Source: Pseudomonadota bacterium
GTDB lineage: Bacteria; Pseudomonadota; Gammaproteobacteria; Xanthomonadales; Rhodanobacteraceae
NCBI GenBank assembly: GCA_018240565.1
Contig: JAFEFO010000028.1
Location: 1 to 64,000 of the forward strand
Length of the DNA stretch: 64,000 bases
Direction: 5' to 3'
The position numbers were made by a program, and so were the translations under genes. This document shows, one piece after another, positions 18,493 through 27,251 of the stretch. The stretch's first letter is position 1. The number at the start of each line of letters is the position of its first letter. Below the pieces are notes generated by a model. The model worked only from the letters and a program-made list of their open reading frames with translations. It was not told the origin of the DNA and ran no database searches.

Positions 18493-20163
18493 ATGACCGC
18501 TCCCACCCGCATCGACACTGCCCGCGTCATCCATCCACCGCGCGGGCCGCAGCTTTCATGCAAGAACTGGCTGATCGAAGCCGCGTACCGGATGATCCAG
18601 CACAACCTCGATCCCGAGGTGGCGGAAAATCCGGCGGAACTCGTCGTCTACGGTGGCATCGGCCGCGCCGCGCGCAACTGGGAATGCTTCGATGCCATCC
18701 TCAAATCCCTGCGCGAATTGAATCCGGACGAAACCCTGCTGGTGCAGTCGGGCAAACCGGTTGGCGTGTTCAAGACCCATGCCGATGCGCCGCGCGTGCT
18801 GATCGCCAATTCCAACCTGGTGCCGCATTGGGCGACGTGGGAGCATTTCAACGAACTCGATAAAAAGGGTTTGATGATGTACGGCCAGATGACGGCCGGT
18901 TCGTGGATCTACATCGGCTCGCAGGGCATCGTGCAGGGCACCTACGAAACCTTCGTCGAGATGGGTCGGCAAAGTTATGGTGGCAGCCTCAAAGGCAAGT
19001 GGATACTCACGGCGGGACTCGGCGGCATGGGCGGCGCGCAGCCGCTGGCGGCGTCGCTGGCCGGCGCGTGTTCGCTCAACATCGAATGCCGGCAAAGCAG
19101 TATCGATTTCCGTTTGAAGACGCGCTACGTCGACGAACAGGCGAAAGACCTCGACGACGCGCTGGCGCGCATCGCCAAGTACACCAAGGCCGGCGAGGCC
19201 AAGTCCATAGCCTTGCTCGGCAACGCGGCGGAAATCCTGCCCGAGATGGTCAAGCGCGGCGTGCGCCCCGATGCAGTGACAGATCAGACCAGCGCACACG
19301 ATCCCGTGCACGGTTATCTGCCGATCGGCTGGAGCGTTGAGCAATGGCTGGCCGAGCAAAAGACCCATCCGGACAAGGTGCGCGATGCGGCGAAGCAATC
19401 GATGCGCACGCACGTCGAGGCCATGCTCGCGTTCCAGAAGCAGGGCATTCCGACCTTCGACTACGGCAACAACATCCGCCAGATGGCGCAAGACGAAGGC
19501 TGCAAGAACGCGTTCGACTTCCCCGGTTTCGTGCCGGCCTATGTGCGACCGCTGTTCTGCCGCGGCATCGGCCCGTTCCGTTGGGTCGCGCTATCCGGCG
19601 ATCCGCAAGACATCCACAAGACCGACGCCAAGGTCAAGGAACTCATCCCCGATGACGCGCACTTGCACAACTGGCTGGACATGGCAGAAAAGCGCATCAG
19701 TTTCCAGGGTCTGCCCTCGCGCATTTGTTGGGTGGGTCTGGGTTTGCGCGACAAGCTCGGCCTCGCCTTCAACGAGATGGTGCGCAACGGCGAACTGAAA
19801 GGCCCGATCGCGATCGGCCGCGATCATCTGGATTCGGGTTCCGTCGCCTCGCCGAACCGCGAAACCGAATCCATGCGCGACGGCTCCGATGCCGTGTCCG
19901 ACTGGCCGTTGTTGAATGCGCTGCTCAACACCGCCAGCGGCGCGACCTGGGTCAGCTTCCACCACGGCGGCGGCGTCGGCATGGGCTATTCGCAACACGC
20001 CGGCGTCGTCATCGTCTGCGACGGCACGAAAGAAGCCGACGCTCGCATCGCGCGCGTGCTGTGGAACGATCCCGGCACCGGCGTCATGCGCCACGCCGAT
20101 GCCGGCTACGACATCGCGATTCAATGCGCGAAAAAGCAAGGACTGAAGTTGCCGATGGTGTGA
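18493..20163 (+). CDS. hutU: Urocanate hydratase
   Basis: 556 aa cytosolic enzyme that hydrates urocanate to imidazolonepropionate using tightly bound NAD+ as an electrophile. The family is unmistakable: the glycine-rich NAD loop [12 protein letters not shown] near residue 176, [47 protein letters not shown] and a C-terminal [13 protein letters not shown]. The start at 18493 is chosen over an in-frame ATG at 18433 that lies inside the repeat. No hutH, hutI or hutC is adjacent. hutG is in this window but 35 kb away, so the histidine pathway genes are scattered. Confidence 0.95.
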   Translation: MTAPTRIDTARVIHPPRGPQLSCKNWLIEAAYRMIQHNLDPEVAENPAELVVYGGIGRAARNWECFDAILKSLRELNPDETLLVQSGKPVGVFKTHADAPRVLIANSNLVPHWATWEHFNELDKKGLMMYGQMTAGSWIYIGSQGIVQGTYETFVEMGRQSYGGSLKGKWILTAGLGGMGGAQPLAASLAGACSLNIECRQSSIDFRLKTRYVDEQAKDLDDALARIAKYTKAGEAKSIALLGNAAEILPEMVKRGVRPDAVTDQTSAHDPVHGYLPIGWSVEQWLAEQKTHPDKVRDAAKQSMRTHVEAMLAFQKQGIPTFDYGNNIRQMAQDEGCKNAFDFPGFVPAYVRPLFCRGIGPFRWVALSGDPQDIHKTDAKVKELIPDDAHLHNWLDMAEKRISFQGLPSRICWVGLGLRDKLGLAFNEMVRNGELKGPIAIGRDHLDSGSVASPNRETESMRDGSDAVSDWPLLNALLNTASGATWVSFHHGGGVGMGYSQHAGVVIVCDGTKEADARIARVLWNDPGTGVMRHADAGYDIAIQCAKKQGLKLPMV

Positions 20164-20231
20164 TCTATGCTCAACCCGGAACATGAGCGGAAAAAGGGCA
20201 GAGATCATTTCCGACGTAAGGAGTCACATCA

Positions 20232-20678
20232 ATGACTACCAGCACCGTTCGACTGCACCGCGTATTGCGCGCAAAGCCGGAGCGCATCTATCGTGCCTTC
20301 CTCGATGCCGGCGCGATGGCCAAGTGGCTTCCGCCGCACGGGTTCACCTGCACGGTGCATCACATGGATGCGCGGGTGGGCGGAACGTTCAAGATGTCGT
20401 TCACCAATTTCAGCACCGGCAACGGCCATGCGTTCGGCGGAACCTATCGCGAACTGGTGCCGCATGAGCGCATCCGTTACTCGGACGTGTTCGACGATCC
20501 GAACATGCCCGGTGAGATGGAGACGACCGTGTCGCTGAAGCCGGTGATGTGCGGAACCGAAATCAGTGTCGTGCAGTCGGGAATCCCGGAAATGATTCCG
20601 GTCGAGATGTGCTATCTCGGCTGGCAGGAATCGCTGGCACAGCTTGCCACGCTGGTTGAGCCGGAAATCCCAGGCTGA
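20232..20678 (+). CDS. SRPBCC (AHSA1-type) domain protein
   Basis: 148 aa single-domain START/SRPBCC-fold protein. The N-terminal pattern RVLRAKPERIYRAFLDAGAM then KWLPP is typical of the AHSA1/YndB family, as are GGTFKMSF, YRELVPHERIRYSD and the C-terminal GWQESLAQLATLVE helix. The fold forms a hydrophobic ligand pocket, but ligands are unknown for most members. AAGGAG precedes the ATG by about 10 nt. It lies 68 bp downstream of hutU on the same strand; a functional link is not evident. Confidence 0.85.
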   Translation: MTTSTVRLHRVLRAKPERIYRAFLDAGAMAKWLPPHGFTCTVHHMDARVGGTFKMSFTNFSTGNGHAFGGTYRELVPHERIRYSDVFDDPNMPGEMETTVSLKPVMCGTEISVVQSGIPEMIPVEMCYLGWQESLAQLATLVEPEIPG

Positions 20679-20695
20679 GGCTGCGTTTCTCGCAG

Positions 20696-20726
20696 CGCCA
20701 GCACAATCGTAGGGCTTGTGCTGGCG
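20696..20726 (+). repeat. Perfect 11-bp inverted repeat upstream of the toxin-antitoxin pair
   Basis: CGCCAGCACAA (20696-20706) and TTGTGCTGGCG (20716-20726) are exact reverse complements around a 9-nt loop. No U-tract follows on either strand. It lies between the SRPBCC gene and the toxin-antitoxin pair. It may be a terminator of the first or an operator of the second. A TG-n-TAAGGT extended -10-like sequence for the pair lies at 20742-20750. Confidence 0.6.
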
Positions 20727-20783
20727 GCACGGCGCGGGGCGTGCTAAGGTCGCATCGCAAATGCTATGCAAAAGGAAAAGAGC

Positions 20784-21056
20784 ATGAAAACCGCCACCTT
20801 GCCACCGCTGCGCGTCGAACCCAAGTTGCGTCGGGCTGCCGAGTCCGTGCTGCGCGAAGGAGAGAGTCTGTCCGGTCTCATGGAGCAATCCTTGCGCGGC
20901 GAAGTCAACCGCCGACGCCTGCAGGCCGAGTTCATCGCCCGCGGGCTGGCCGCGCGGGAAGAGGCCAAAAGCACGGGCGTGTATTACACCGTCGGCGAAG
21001 TCATGGATTCGTTGCGGCGTATTCGCAATGACGTCGCGACAAAGCGCCGCAAGTGA
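20784..21056 (+). CDS. Probable antitoxin of a ParE/RelE-type module
   Basis: 90 aa, basic and helical, starting at 20784 after AAAAGGAAAAG; an ATG 18 bp upstream is the alternative. The N-terminus (TLPPLRVEPKLRRAAESVL) followed by EGESLSGLMEQSL resembles a short ribbon-helix-helix DNA-binding domain like those of YlcI/YnfO-type antitoxins. The C-terminal part would then wrap the toxin. The stop overlaps the downstream toxin start (GTGA), the usual antitoxin-first arrangement. It is expected to repress its own promoter, and the inverted repeat upstream could be the operator. Confidence 0.7.
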   Translation: MKTATLPPLRVEPKLRRAAESVLREGESLSGLMEQSLRGEVNRRRLQAEFIARGLAAREEAKSTGVYYTVGEVMDSLRRIRNDVATKRRK

Positions 21057-21352
21057 ATCATCAAATTCGGTTTACTCAGGCCGCGCGTGGCGATATCGAA
21101 CGACTGTATCGGTTTCTCGCCGAGCAGAGCATTGCATCCGCAGACGCGGCCTTGCGTTCAATAGACAAGTCGTGGGAACTGTTGCGGGATTTTCCATTTT
21201 CCGCTCGCAAAGCCGATCCTGCGAATCCGTACTTGCGCGAATTGTTGATACCGTTCGGTCGAGCGGGCTACGTCGCCCTGTACGAAATCAACGATGACAA
21301 AACGGTCACTGTTCTCGCCGTGCGCCACCAGCGCGAAGACGACTACCACTGA
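21053..21352 (+). CDS. ParE/RelE superfamily toxin
   Basis: 99 aa. The pattern FTQAARGDIERLYRFLAEQS, then RELLIPFGRAGYVALYEI, then TVTVLAVRHQREDDY is that of the ParE/RelE fold: helical hairpin, beta sheet and a C-terminal HxRE-like tail. The conserved central Arg-rich strand and the RHQRE motif suggest ParE (gyrase poison) or a RelE-like nuclease; the sequence does not decide between them. It starts with GTG overlapping the antitoxin stop by 4 bp, so translation is coupled. The module looks intact. Confidence 0.78.
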   Translation: MNHQIRFTQAARGDIERLYRFLAEQSIASADAALRSIDKSWELLRDFPFSARKADPANPYLRELLIPFGRAGYVALYEINDDKTVTVLAVRHQREDDYH

Positions 21353-21418
21353 AAGTCGCTAGAACCATGAATCAAGCCAGCTACGCCAGCGCAATGAGCG
21401 AGCTGCGGATTGCGCTCG

Positions 21419-21964
21419 TCATTGCGGCCCATTCTGGATGGCAGTGATCAGGACGCGGCTGTTCTTGCACTCGGTATCCTCGCACACGCCGCTGATCCAG
21501 ACCTCGCCATTGCCGATCATCAGGCCGTTCTGGTTCACCATCACGTTTGCGAATTGCTGGTCGGCGACGGCTTTGGCGATCTCCGGCGTCACGATCCGGT
21601 CCCAGTCGGCGACGAAGTCCTGCGCGTTGGCGATCTTCTTCGCCGCACCGTTCACCTTGGCATCGAGCGGGTAGGAAACGAGCGCGGCCACAGCGGCCTT
21701 GTCGCCGACGGCCATGGCCTTTTGCAAGCGATCGAAGACGTCGTGATACGCCTTGGGATCGCCGCCGAGCACGCTCTTGATTTGATCGTCGATGGCGGAA
21801 TCTGCTGCGGCGTTCGCTGGCGCGGTCGACGGCGCCGTCGTTTGGACGGGTGCTTGCGGCGCGGGCGCCGTTGCGGGTGGGGCGGGCGGGGCGCCGCATT
21901 CGGCCAGCAATATCGTCATGCACATCGCCATTGCAACGTTTCGCGTCGCGAATTTGCCCGACAT
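21419..21964 (-). CDS. Hypothetical exported protein with Pro/Ala-rich linker
   Basis: 181 aa. The start at 21964 gives an N-terminal export signal (VAMAMCMTILLAECG). A Cys follows the hydrophobic stretch, but with Glu at -1 the lipobox is atypical. Residues ~25-55 are a Pro/Ala/Thr-rich linker. The C-terminal domain (~60-181) resembles an alpha/beta fold with a helical pair (YHDVFDRLQKAMAVGDKAAV then SYPLDAKV) and ends GEVWISGVCEDTECKNSRVL. The two C-terminal Cys may form a disulfide. I do not assign a function. A longer upstream frame overlaps the neighbouring lipoprotein gene and is not favoured. Confidence 0.6.
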   Translation of the reverse strand: MSGKFATRNVAMAMCMTILLAECGAPPAPPATAPAPQAPVQTTAPSTAPANAAADSAIDDQIKSVLGGDPKAYHDVFDRLQKAMAVGDKAAVAALVSYPLDAKVNGAAKKIANAQDFVADWDRIVTPEIAKAVADQQFANVMVNQNGLMIGNGEVWISGVCEDTECKNSRVLITAIQNGPQ

Positions 21965-22078
21965 CGTGCTTTCCTCCGTCGCGTGGTGAACCGTGTTGGA
22001 ATTAGCGTAGCACGCCCGTGCTGAGCGTTTGCGGCATTTCCGGTATGGTTTGTCGGGATTCAGAAGCGGGGAAGTTGC

Positions 22079-22476
22079 ATGATGCGTATGAGCATGTTGT
22101 TGATTGCGGCGACATTCGCAGGCTGTGCCACTGCGCCGCGCCGTGAAGCGCTGTCGGGTATTGCGCATGTTTCCTTTCCGGCAGCGCATCGCGTTGCATC
22201 CGGAGCGACTACCGCAGACGATATGGCGAGCTTGGAGCAGGCGGGTATCTGCGAGGTGATCAGCCTGCGCGTTCCGGATGAAGCGCCCACCTTCGACGAA
22301 GCCGCAGCGATGCGCGCTGCCGGAATCGCTTTCCACAACCTGCCGACCGATTGTGCCTCCGGATTGACGCGCGCGCAGTGGGGATCACCGAAGGTCGGCG
22401 CTGGGGATTGAAATCGCTGGAGTTGGCCGTGCGCGAGCGGCTGCAAGACTGGCAAGCCGGCGAAATGCGGCACTGA
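22079..22476 (+). pseudogene. Broken DUF442-like lipoprotein gene
   Basis: The first frame (22079-22411, 110 aa) starts with a lipoprotein signal (MLLIAATFAGC). It continues with a segment resembling the start of the DUF442 / dual-specificity phosphatase fold (SGATTADDMASLEQAGICEV, ISLRVPDE, AAMRAAGIAFHNLP). It then stops early, before any CxxxxxR phosphate loop. A second frame reads on to 22476 as GLKSLELAVRERLQDWQAGE, a plausible helical C-terminus. Together these suggest a deletion plus frameshift in a once-longer gene of ~150-170 residues. The alternative is a genuine 110-aa lipoprotein. Sequencing error cannot be excluded. Confidence 0.45.
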
Positions 22477-22535
22477 CATCAATTTTCTGCGGCGACGATG
22501 CTTGCCCGTTGCTCGATGCTTGCATTCGCACGCCC

Positions 22536-22563
22536 CTTGGCTCCCGCCAGCGCGGGAGCCAAG
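22536..22563 (-). terminator. Strong hairpin downstream of the beta-helix gene
   Basis: CTTGGCTCCCGC and GCGGGAGCCAAG are perfect 12-bp complements around a CAGC loop, 23 bp past the stop codon of the minus-strand gene. There is no U-tract, so it may be a Rho-assisted or stabilising stem rather than an intrinsic terminator. Confidence 0.55.
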
Positions 22564-22586
22564 GTCGAACGCACAACGTGATCACG

Positions 22587-24113
22587 TCACGGACACGACA
22601 GTCCGGCCGGTTGTGTCAGCCGTGTCAGATCCATGTGCCCGCTGCCGTAACCGGCAATTGCGGAGTTGAAATCGACGCGCCCGTGGTTGCAATCCGTGAA
22701 GGTGAACGTCATCTTTCCCCACGGCTGGTGCACGACCTTGTTCGGATCGAAGTTGGGGATCCAGCGTCCACCCGCAGGCTGGTCGACAGTGGTGACCGTT
22801 GCGGTGTTGCCGATGTAGGTGCCGACGCCCAGGAACCATGCCTGGCGGGTTCCGTCCGGGCTGAAGGTGAACCAGTAGGCAAGGAATTGGTTGCCGTTGA
22901 GCACTTCGACGGCAAGGCCGTGGCCGCTTTGCGCTGGGTCGTACCATGACCCGGTGTAGGCCGGGCCGATCATGCCGCTGGCTTGCGTGGAGGAGGACTG
23001 CACCTCGAAAGCGCCGATGTCCGGGCGCGCGCCTTGTTGCCGCGGATAGCCGCGCTGGTCGGTCATCAGGCCCGCTGAGTTGCTGCCTGCATCGATGGCT
23101 GGGCTTCCTGCTCCGAGCGCGTGCGTGAATGTTGGCCCGCCGTTGTCGGCAAGCGGTTGTAGTTTGGGATCAGCAGTGAGCGTATCGGCAGGCAATGGCG
23201 CCGCCTCTCCGGATTCAAAAAACTGAGCCCCATTCGTCACGAGGTTGTTGTGACCGTCAATTACCGTGCCGGTGGAGACAACAAGATCCGAAACAGATGA
23301 ATTGTTCGCGAAAATCGTGCTTTCGAGCGTTACTTTTGGGGAATTGATGACGAGCGTTTCGGCGGGGCAACCATTGCCTTGACCACAGTCCATCGGGTTG
23401 AAGGCAATTGTGCTATTGGCGATGGTCAGGTTCGCCGCTGCGATGCATCCTGCCCATGCGGCCTTGTTGCCGGATATCGTCGTGTTTTCGATTCGCACCG
23501 TCCCTGCGTGCGAGCCCGCATACAATCCTCCACAGTAACCGCCTAAATTGGCACTGATTGTCGAACCGGAAATCGTTGTATCGCCCCCAAAAACAAGCAC
23601 GCCGGTGTAGCTATTATTGCTGACCGTGCTGTTTCGCATGGTCAGTCCGGCCTCGGCTTTGATTCCCGATTGGAAACACCCGGTCACAACCGAATTGGTA
23701 AATGACAGTGTTCCGTTGGTTTCGATGCATCGCCCACCATCGGCAATGCGCAATGCATCAATTTGCAGTGTGCCAACGCCTGCGTGGCTTAGCACCGGCG
23801 CCGCGTTTGTGCCAGCGATCGTCAATTTCGACGAGGACGGCCCTTGAAGCTGCAAATCATTTGCAAGAATGGTCAATTGTCCGCTGGCAAGGTCAATGCG
23901 GTTGCATGTAAGTGAACTCAAATCGATCGTGTCGCCGCTCTGCGCGCTGGCAATCGCGCTGCGCAGGCTGCCGCTGCCGGCATCGTTGCAGTTCGTTACA
24001 GGGATCGATGCAGCGCCTGCCAACGGGCACGCTAGGCTGCCGAAGATCAGGGCCAGGGCCGTTGCCAATGGCGTGTGGCGCCCGGGAGGCAAATGGTACG
24101 GGTGCGCGTTCAT
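22587..24113 (-). CDS. Secreted parallel beta-helix protein with C-terminal GxWYDP module
   Basis: 508 aa. The start at 24113 gives a long signal peptide (TPLATALALIFGSLACPLAG). The body is a right-handed parallel beta-helix: CNDAGSGSLRSAIASAQSGD, then many short turns such as NSTVSNNSYTGVLVFGG and ISGNKAAWAGC. It closes with a choice-of-anchor Q type block (PLADNGGPTFTHALGAGSPA then DQRGYPR and PDIGAFE). The last 122 residues (22590-22955) are the GxWYDP module. Beta-helix proteins of this kind are usually surface adhesins or polysaccharide-acting proteins; no catalytic residues were recognised. It is divergent from the winged-helix/TPR regulator, whose repeat-rich upstream region it shares. 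Confidence 0.78.
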   Translation of the reverse strand: MNAHPYHLPPGRHTPLATALALIFGSLACPLAGAASIPVTNCNDAGSGSLRSAIASAQSGDTIDLSSLTCNRIDLASGQLTILANDLQLQGPSSSKLTIAGTNAAPVLSHAGVGTLQIDALRIADGGRCIETNGTLSFTNSVVTGCFQSGIKAEAGLTMRNSTVSNNSYTGVLVFGGDTTISGSTISANLGGYCGGLYAGSHAGTVRIENTTISGNKAAWAGCIAAANLTIANSTIAFNPMDCGQGNGCPAETLVINSPKVTLESTIFANNSSVSDLVVSTGTVIDGHNNLVTNGAQFFESGEAAPLPADTLTADPKLQPLADNGGPTFTHALGAGSPAIDAGSNSAGLMTDQRGYPRQQGARPDIGAFEVQSSSTQASGMIGPAYTGSWYDPAQSGHGLAVEVLNGNQFLAYWFTFSPDGTRQAWFLGVGTYIGNTATVTTVDQPAGGRWIPNFDPNKVVHQPWGKMTFTFTDCNHGRVDFNSAIAGYGSGHMDLTRLTQPAGLSCP

Positions 24114-24226
24114 GGGAATGTTCCTTCGTCGGCACGTCGGAGGGCACATCGCACACCGGTGCCGTCTGCGGCCTGCGATGTTGCAACTCTTACTGTATTC
24201 TTCCCCCGCAGCGCGCCATGAATTAC

Positions 24227-24256
24227 CTGAAGAATTCTGAATTTTTCTGAAGAGCA
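24227..24256 (+). promoter_or_regulatory. Three tandem 10-bp repeats, probable regulator binding site
   Basis: CTGAAGAATT, CTGAATTTTT and CTGAAGAGCA follow each other with no gap, giving CTGAA at 24227, 24237 and 24247. The spacing is one DNA helical turn. They end 8 bp before the ATG of a winged-helix regulator and lie 114 bp upstream of the divergent beta-helix gene. OmpR/PhoB-type winged helices commonly bind such head-to-tail repeats. Confidence 0.55.
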
Positions 24257-24264
24257 AGAAGGCG

Positions 24265-25611
24265 ATGGAAACGGAGCGGCTCCAGTTCTGGTTTTCGGGC
24301 TTTTGCGTTGACGTCGTGTCGCGGGCATTGCATGGTCCGGATGGCGCTTCGCTCGCGCTCACCACCAAGGCGGTGGACGTGCTGATTTACCTGATCGAAC
24401 ATCGCGACCGTGTGGTCGACAAGGACGAACTGCTTGGGGCGGTATGGAGCGGCCGCGTGGTCGAGGAAAACAATCTGACCCAGGCGATTTCGTCTCTGCG
24501 CAGGGCATTCGGCGTCGGGGCGGGAGAGCACCGCTTCATCCGCACCTTTCCGAATCGCGGCTATCGCTTCGTTGCCGACTTGAGCGCCGACGTCAATTCG
24601 GCGAAGCGGGGCGCCGCGTATGGCAGCATGCACGATCCCGCCGCGGAACGACTGTACCTGGCCGGGCGCGACCTGATCGACGCGCCTAGCATCGCGCGGG
24701 TGAAACGGGCGATCGGCATTTTCAGGCAGGTGCTGGATATCGATCCATCCCATTCCCTGGCATGGAGTGGGTTGGCATTCGCCTGGCGCGCGATGACCAT
24801 GGTCAGCGACATGGATCCGCAGCAGGCGTTTCCGCTTTCCAATGCGGCGGTCGAACATGCACTGGCGCTGGATGCTTCGTCACCGCAGGCGCACGCGGCA
24901 CGCGCTTTCAATCTGTACTGGCATGCATGGGATTGGCGCGCCGCGGAGCTCGCGTGCCAGCATGCAATCAGGCTCGACCCGCGCGTACCCGATGGTCATT
25001 TCGTTTACGCGCATTTGCTGCACAACTTCGGGCGATTCGAAGAAGCCCGAACTCACGCGCGCATTGCACGGGAATTGAACCCCTTGTCGCCACTGGTCAA
25101 CACCATGGAGGCAGGTTACCTCGCGGCTGCCGGGCGAACGGAAGAAGCCGAGACACGCGTTGCACATGCGTTGGAGATTGCGCCTGATTACTGGGCCGCA
25201 CTTCTCACGCGCGGTGGCATGGAGATCGCGCGTGGCGATCCGGTTGGAGCAATTGAATCGATCGAACGCGCGGCCAAGCTTTCCGGACGCAGCAGCCTTA
25301 CCCTGGCCACGCTCGCCCCGGCCCTGGTCGCGACGGGCAACCGTGCTGGGGCAGAACAGCTGCGTGAGGAACTGAAGACCCTGAGTGAGGCGACCTACGT
25401 GCCATCGGCCAACCGCGCCGCGATCAGCAATGCGCTCGGACATCATGACGAAGCGCTTGATCTGCTTGAATTTGCCCATGAGCAACGCGACGTGCGCCTT
25501 GTTTTCCTCAAGACTGACGCGCGTTGGAACAATCTGCGCTCGCATCCTCGATTCCAGGCCTTGATGGATCGCATGGGATTTACCCCCAGTTTCGCGAGCG
25601 GGGTTCTTTGA
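24265..25611 (+). CDS. Winged-helix (OmpR/CadC-type) transcriptional regulator with TPR domain
   Basis: 448 aa. Residues ~5-105 form a trans_reg_C winged helix: FSGFCVDVVSRALHGPDGAS, LTTKAVDVLIYLIEHRDRVV, DKDELLGAVWSGRVVEENNL, then ISSLRRAFGV and FIRTFPNRGYRFV. The rest is a chain of TPR-like helical pairs (RAIGIFRQVLDIDPSHSLAW, HAIRLDPRVPDGHFVYAHLL, ARIARELNPLSPLVNTMEAG). There is no membrane helix, unlike CadC. Proteins of this layout sense a partner or small ligand through the TPR part. The triple CTGAA repeat just before the gene may be its own operator. It is divergent from a secreted beta-helix gene, a plausible target. Confidence 0.85.
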   Translation: METERLQFWFSGFCVDVVSRALHGPDGASLALTTKAVDVLIYLIEHRDRVVDKDELLGAVWSGRVVEENNLTQAISSLRRAFGVGAGEHRFIRTFPNRGYRFVADLSADVNSAKRGAAYGSMHDPAAERLYLAGRDLIDAPSIARVKRAIGIFRQVLDIDPSHSLAWSGLAFAWRAMTMVSDMDPQQAFPLSNAAVEHALALDASSPQAHAARAFNLYWHAWDWRAAELACQHAIRLDPRVPDGHFVYAHLLHNFGRFEEARTHARIARELNPLSPLVNTMEAGYLAAAGRTEEAETRVAHALEIAPDYWAALLTRGGMEIARGDPVGAIESIERAAKLSGRSSLTLATLAPALVATGNRAGAEQLREELKTLSEATYVPSANRAAISNALGHHDEALDLLEFAHEQRDVRLVFLKTDARWNNLRSHPRFQALMDRMGFTPSFASGVL

Positions 25612-25706
25612 GTCACGGACTGTGTTGCGATCGAGCGCACGTCCCACTGGCGCCGTCTCGCGCCAACGGTTACCTTCGAGCATCCGAAGTACAGGCGCTT
25701 GCCACG

Positions 25707-27248
25707 ATGACGACGACCGACGCCGCGCCGCTGCCGCGCCAGATTCCCTACATCATCGCCACCGAAGGCTGCGAGCGCTTCGGTTTCTACGGCATGCGCA
25801 ACATCCTGACGCCGTTTTTGGTGTCGACGCTGCTGTTGTTTTTGCCGTTGGCCGAGCGCGCGGGCGCGGCCAAGGACGTATTCCACACCTTCGTCATCGG
25901 CGTGTATTTTTTTCCGCTGCTCGGCGGCTGGATCGCGGACCGCTTCGCCGGCAAGTATCCGACGATCCTGTATCTGTCGATGGTCTACGTGGTCGGCTTC
26001 GTCTGCCTGTCGCTGTTCGTCGACAACCGCGCCGGGTTCTACACCGGACTGTTCCTGATCGCGCTGGGTTCCGGCGGCATCAAGCCGCTGGTGTCGGCCT
26101 TCGTCGGCGACCAGTTCGATTCGCGCAACAAGCATCGCGCGAAAGTCGTGTACGACGCGTTCTACTGGATCATCAACTTCGGATCGTTCTTCGCGTCCTT
26201 GCTGATGCCGATCTTCCTGCGCCAGTACGGGCCGGCGATCGCGTTTGGCATTCCCGGCGCGTTGATGGCGGTGGCGCTGGTGGTGTTCTGGCTGGGCCGG
26301 CACCGCTACGTGAACGTGGCGCCGACAGCGGCCGATCCGCATTCGCTGCTGCGCGTGGCGCGCACGGCCTTGCTCACGCGCGCGCCGGGGCAGGCGCGAC
26401 CGGGACTGGCGGTGGCCGTGTTCGGCGGAGTGGCGGCGCTGGCCTTGCTGGCGTCGATTCCCATATTCGGCGTCGTGATTGGCGTGTGCCTGTCGCTCGG
26501 CGCGCTGATCGCGTTCGGCGGTGTCGGCACGTCGCTGCAACTCGAACGCGCGCGCGGCACGCATCCGGACGAAGCCGTCGATGGCGTGCGCGTGGTGCTG
26601 CGCGTGTTGATCGTGTTCGCGCTGGTCACGCCGTTTTGGTCGTTGTTCGATCAGAAGGCCTCGACCTGGGTGCTGCAAGGCGCACAGATGGTCAAGCCGG
26701 CGTGGTTCCACGAAGCGCAGATGCAAGCGCTCAACCCGATGCTGGTGCTGTTGCTGATTCCGTTCAACAACCTCGTGCTGTTTCCCGCGCTGCGGCGCAT
26801 GGGCATCGAGCCGACCGCGCTGCGGCGCATGGGTACCGGCATCGCGCTCGCCGGCGTGGCATGGATCATCGCCGGCGTGCTGCAACTGGCGATCGACGCC
26901 GGCGATGCGGTGACGATCGCGTGGCAGGTCGTGCCCTACGCATTCCTGACCTTGGGCGAGGTGCTGGTATCGGCGACCGGCCTGGAGTTCGCCTACAGCC
27001 AGGCGCCGCGCTCGATGAAGGGCGCGATCATGAGTTTCTGGATGCTGTCCGTCACCTACGGCAACCTGTGGGTGTTGTTGGCCGATGCCGGCATCCGCAA
27101 CGAAACGGCGACCACGTGGATCGCCGCGTCGGGCTTGCATGAAACCGCGTTCCTGATGTTCTTCTTCGCCGGCTTCGCGCTGCTCACCGCGCTCGTCTTC
27201 GCGCTGTACGCGCGGCGCTATCCGATGCAGGATTTCTATCGCGTGTAG
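25707..27248 (+). CDS. Proton-dependent oligopeptide transporter (POT/PTR family)
   Basis: 513 aa inner-membrane carrier with about 12-14 hydrophobic segments. The family motif ExxERF is E20-GC-E23-R24-F in TEGCERFGFYGMRN, which couples proton and peptide movement. FYWIINFGSFFASLLMP and IALGSGGIKPLVSAFVGDQF are further POT signatures. It imports di- and tripeptides and would take up the products of the secreted peptidases encoded in this window. The start at 25707 is chosen because the upstream in-frame extension lacks POT similarity and runs back into the regulator gene. Confidence 0.9.
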   Translation: MTTTDAAPLPRQIPYIIATEGCERFGFYGMRNILTPFLVSTLLLFLPLAERAGAAKDVFHTFVIGVYFFPLLGGWIADRFAGKYPTILYLSMVYVVGFVCLSLFVDNRAGFYTGLFLIALGSGGIKPLVSAFVGDQFDSRNKHRAKVVYDAFYWIINFGSFFASLLMPIFLRQYGPAIAFGIPGALMAVALVVFWLGRHRYVNVAPTAADPHSLLRVARTALLTRAPGQARPGLAVAVFGGVAALALLASIPIFGVVIGVCLSLGALIAFGGVGTSLQLERARGTHPDEAVDGVRVVLRVLIVFALVTPFWSLFDQKASTWVLQGAQMVKPAWFHEAQMQALNPMLVLLLIPFNNLVLFPALRRMGIEPTALRRMGTGIALAGVAWIIAGVLQLAIDAGDAVTIAWQVVPYAFLTLGEVLVSATGLEFAYSQAPRSMKGAIMSFWMLSVTYGNLWVLLADAGIRNETATTWIAASGLHETAFLMFFFAGFALLTALVFALYARRYPMQDFYRV

Positions 27249-27251
27249 GGA

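Noticed and set aside
25443..27140. 565-aa minus-strand frame opposite the POT transporter
   Set aside because: The His/Arg/Gln-rich composition is typical of antisense GC-rich frames; the plus strand encodes a clear POT protein.
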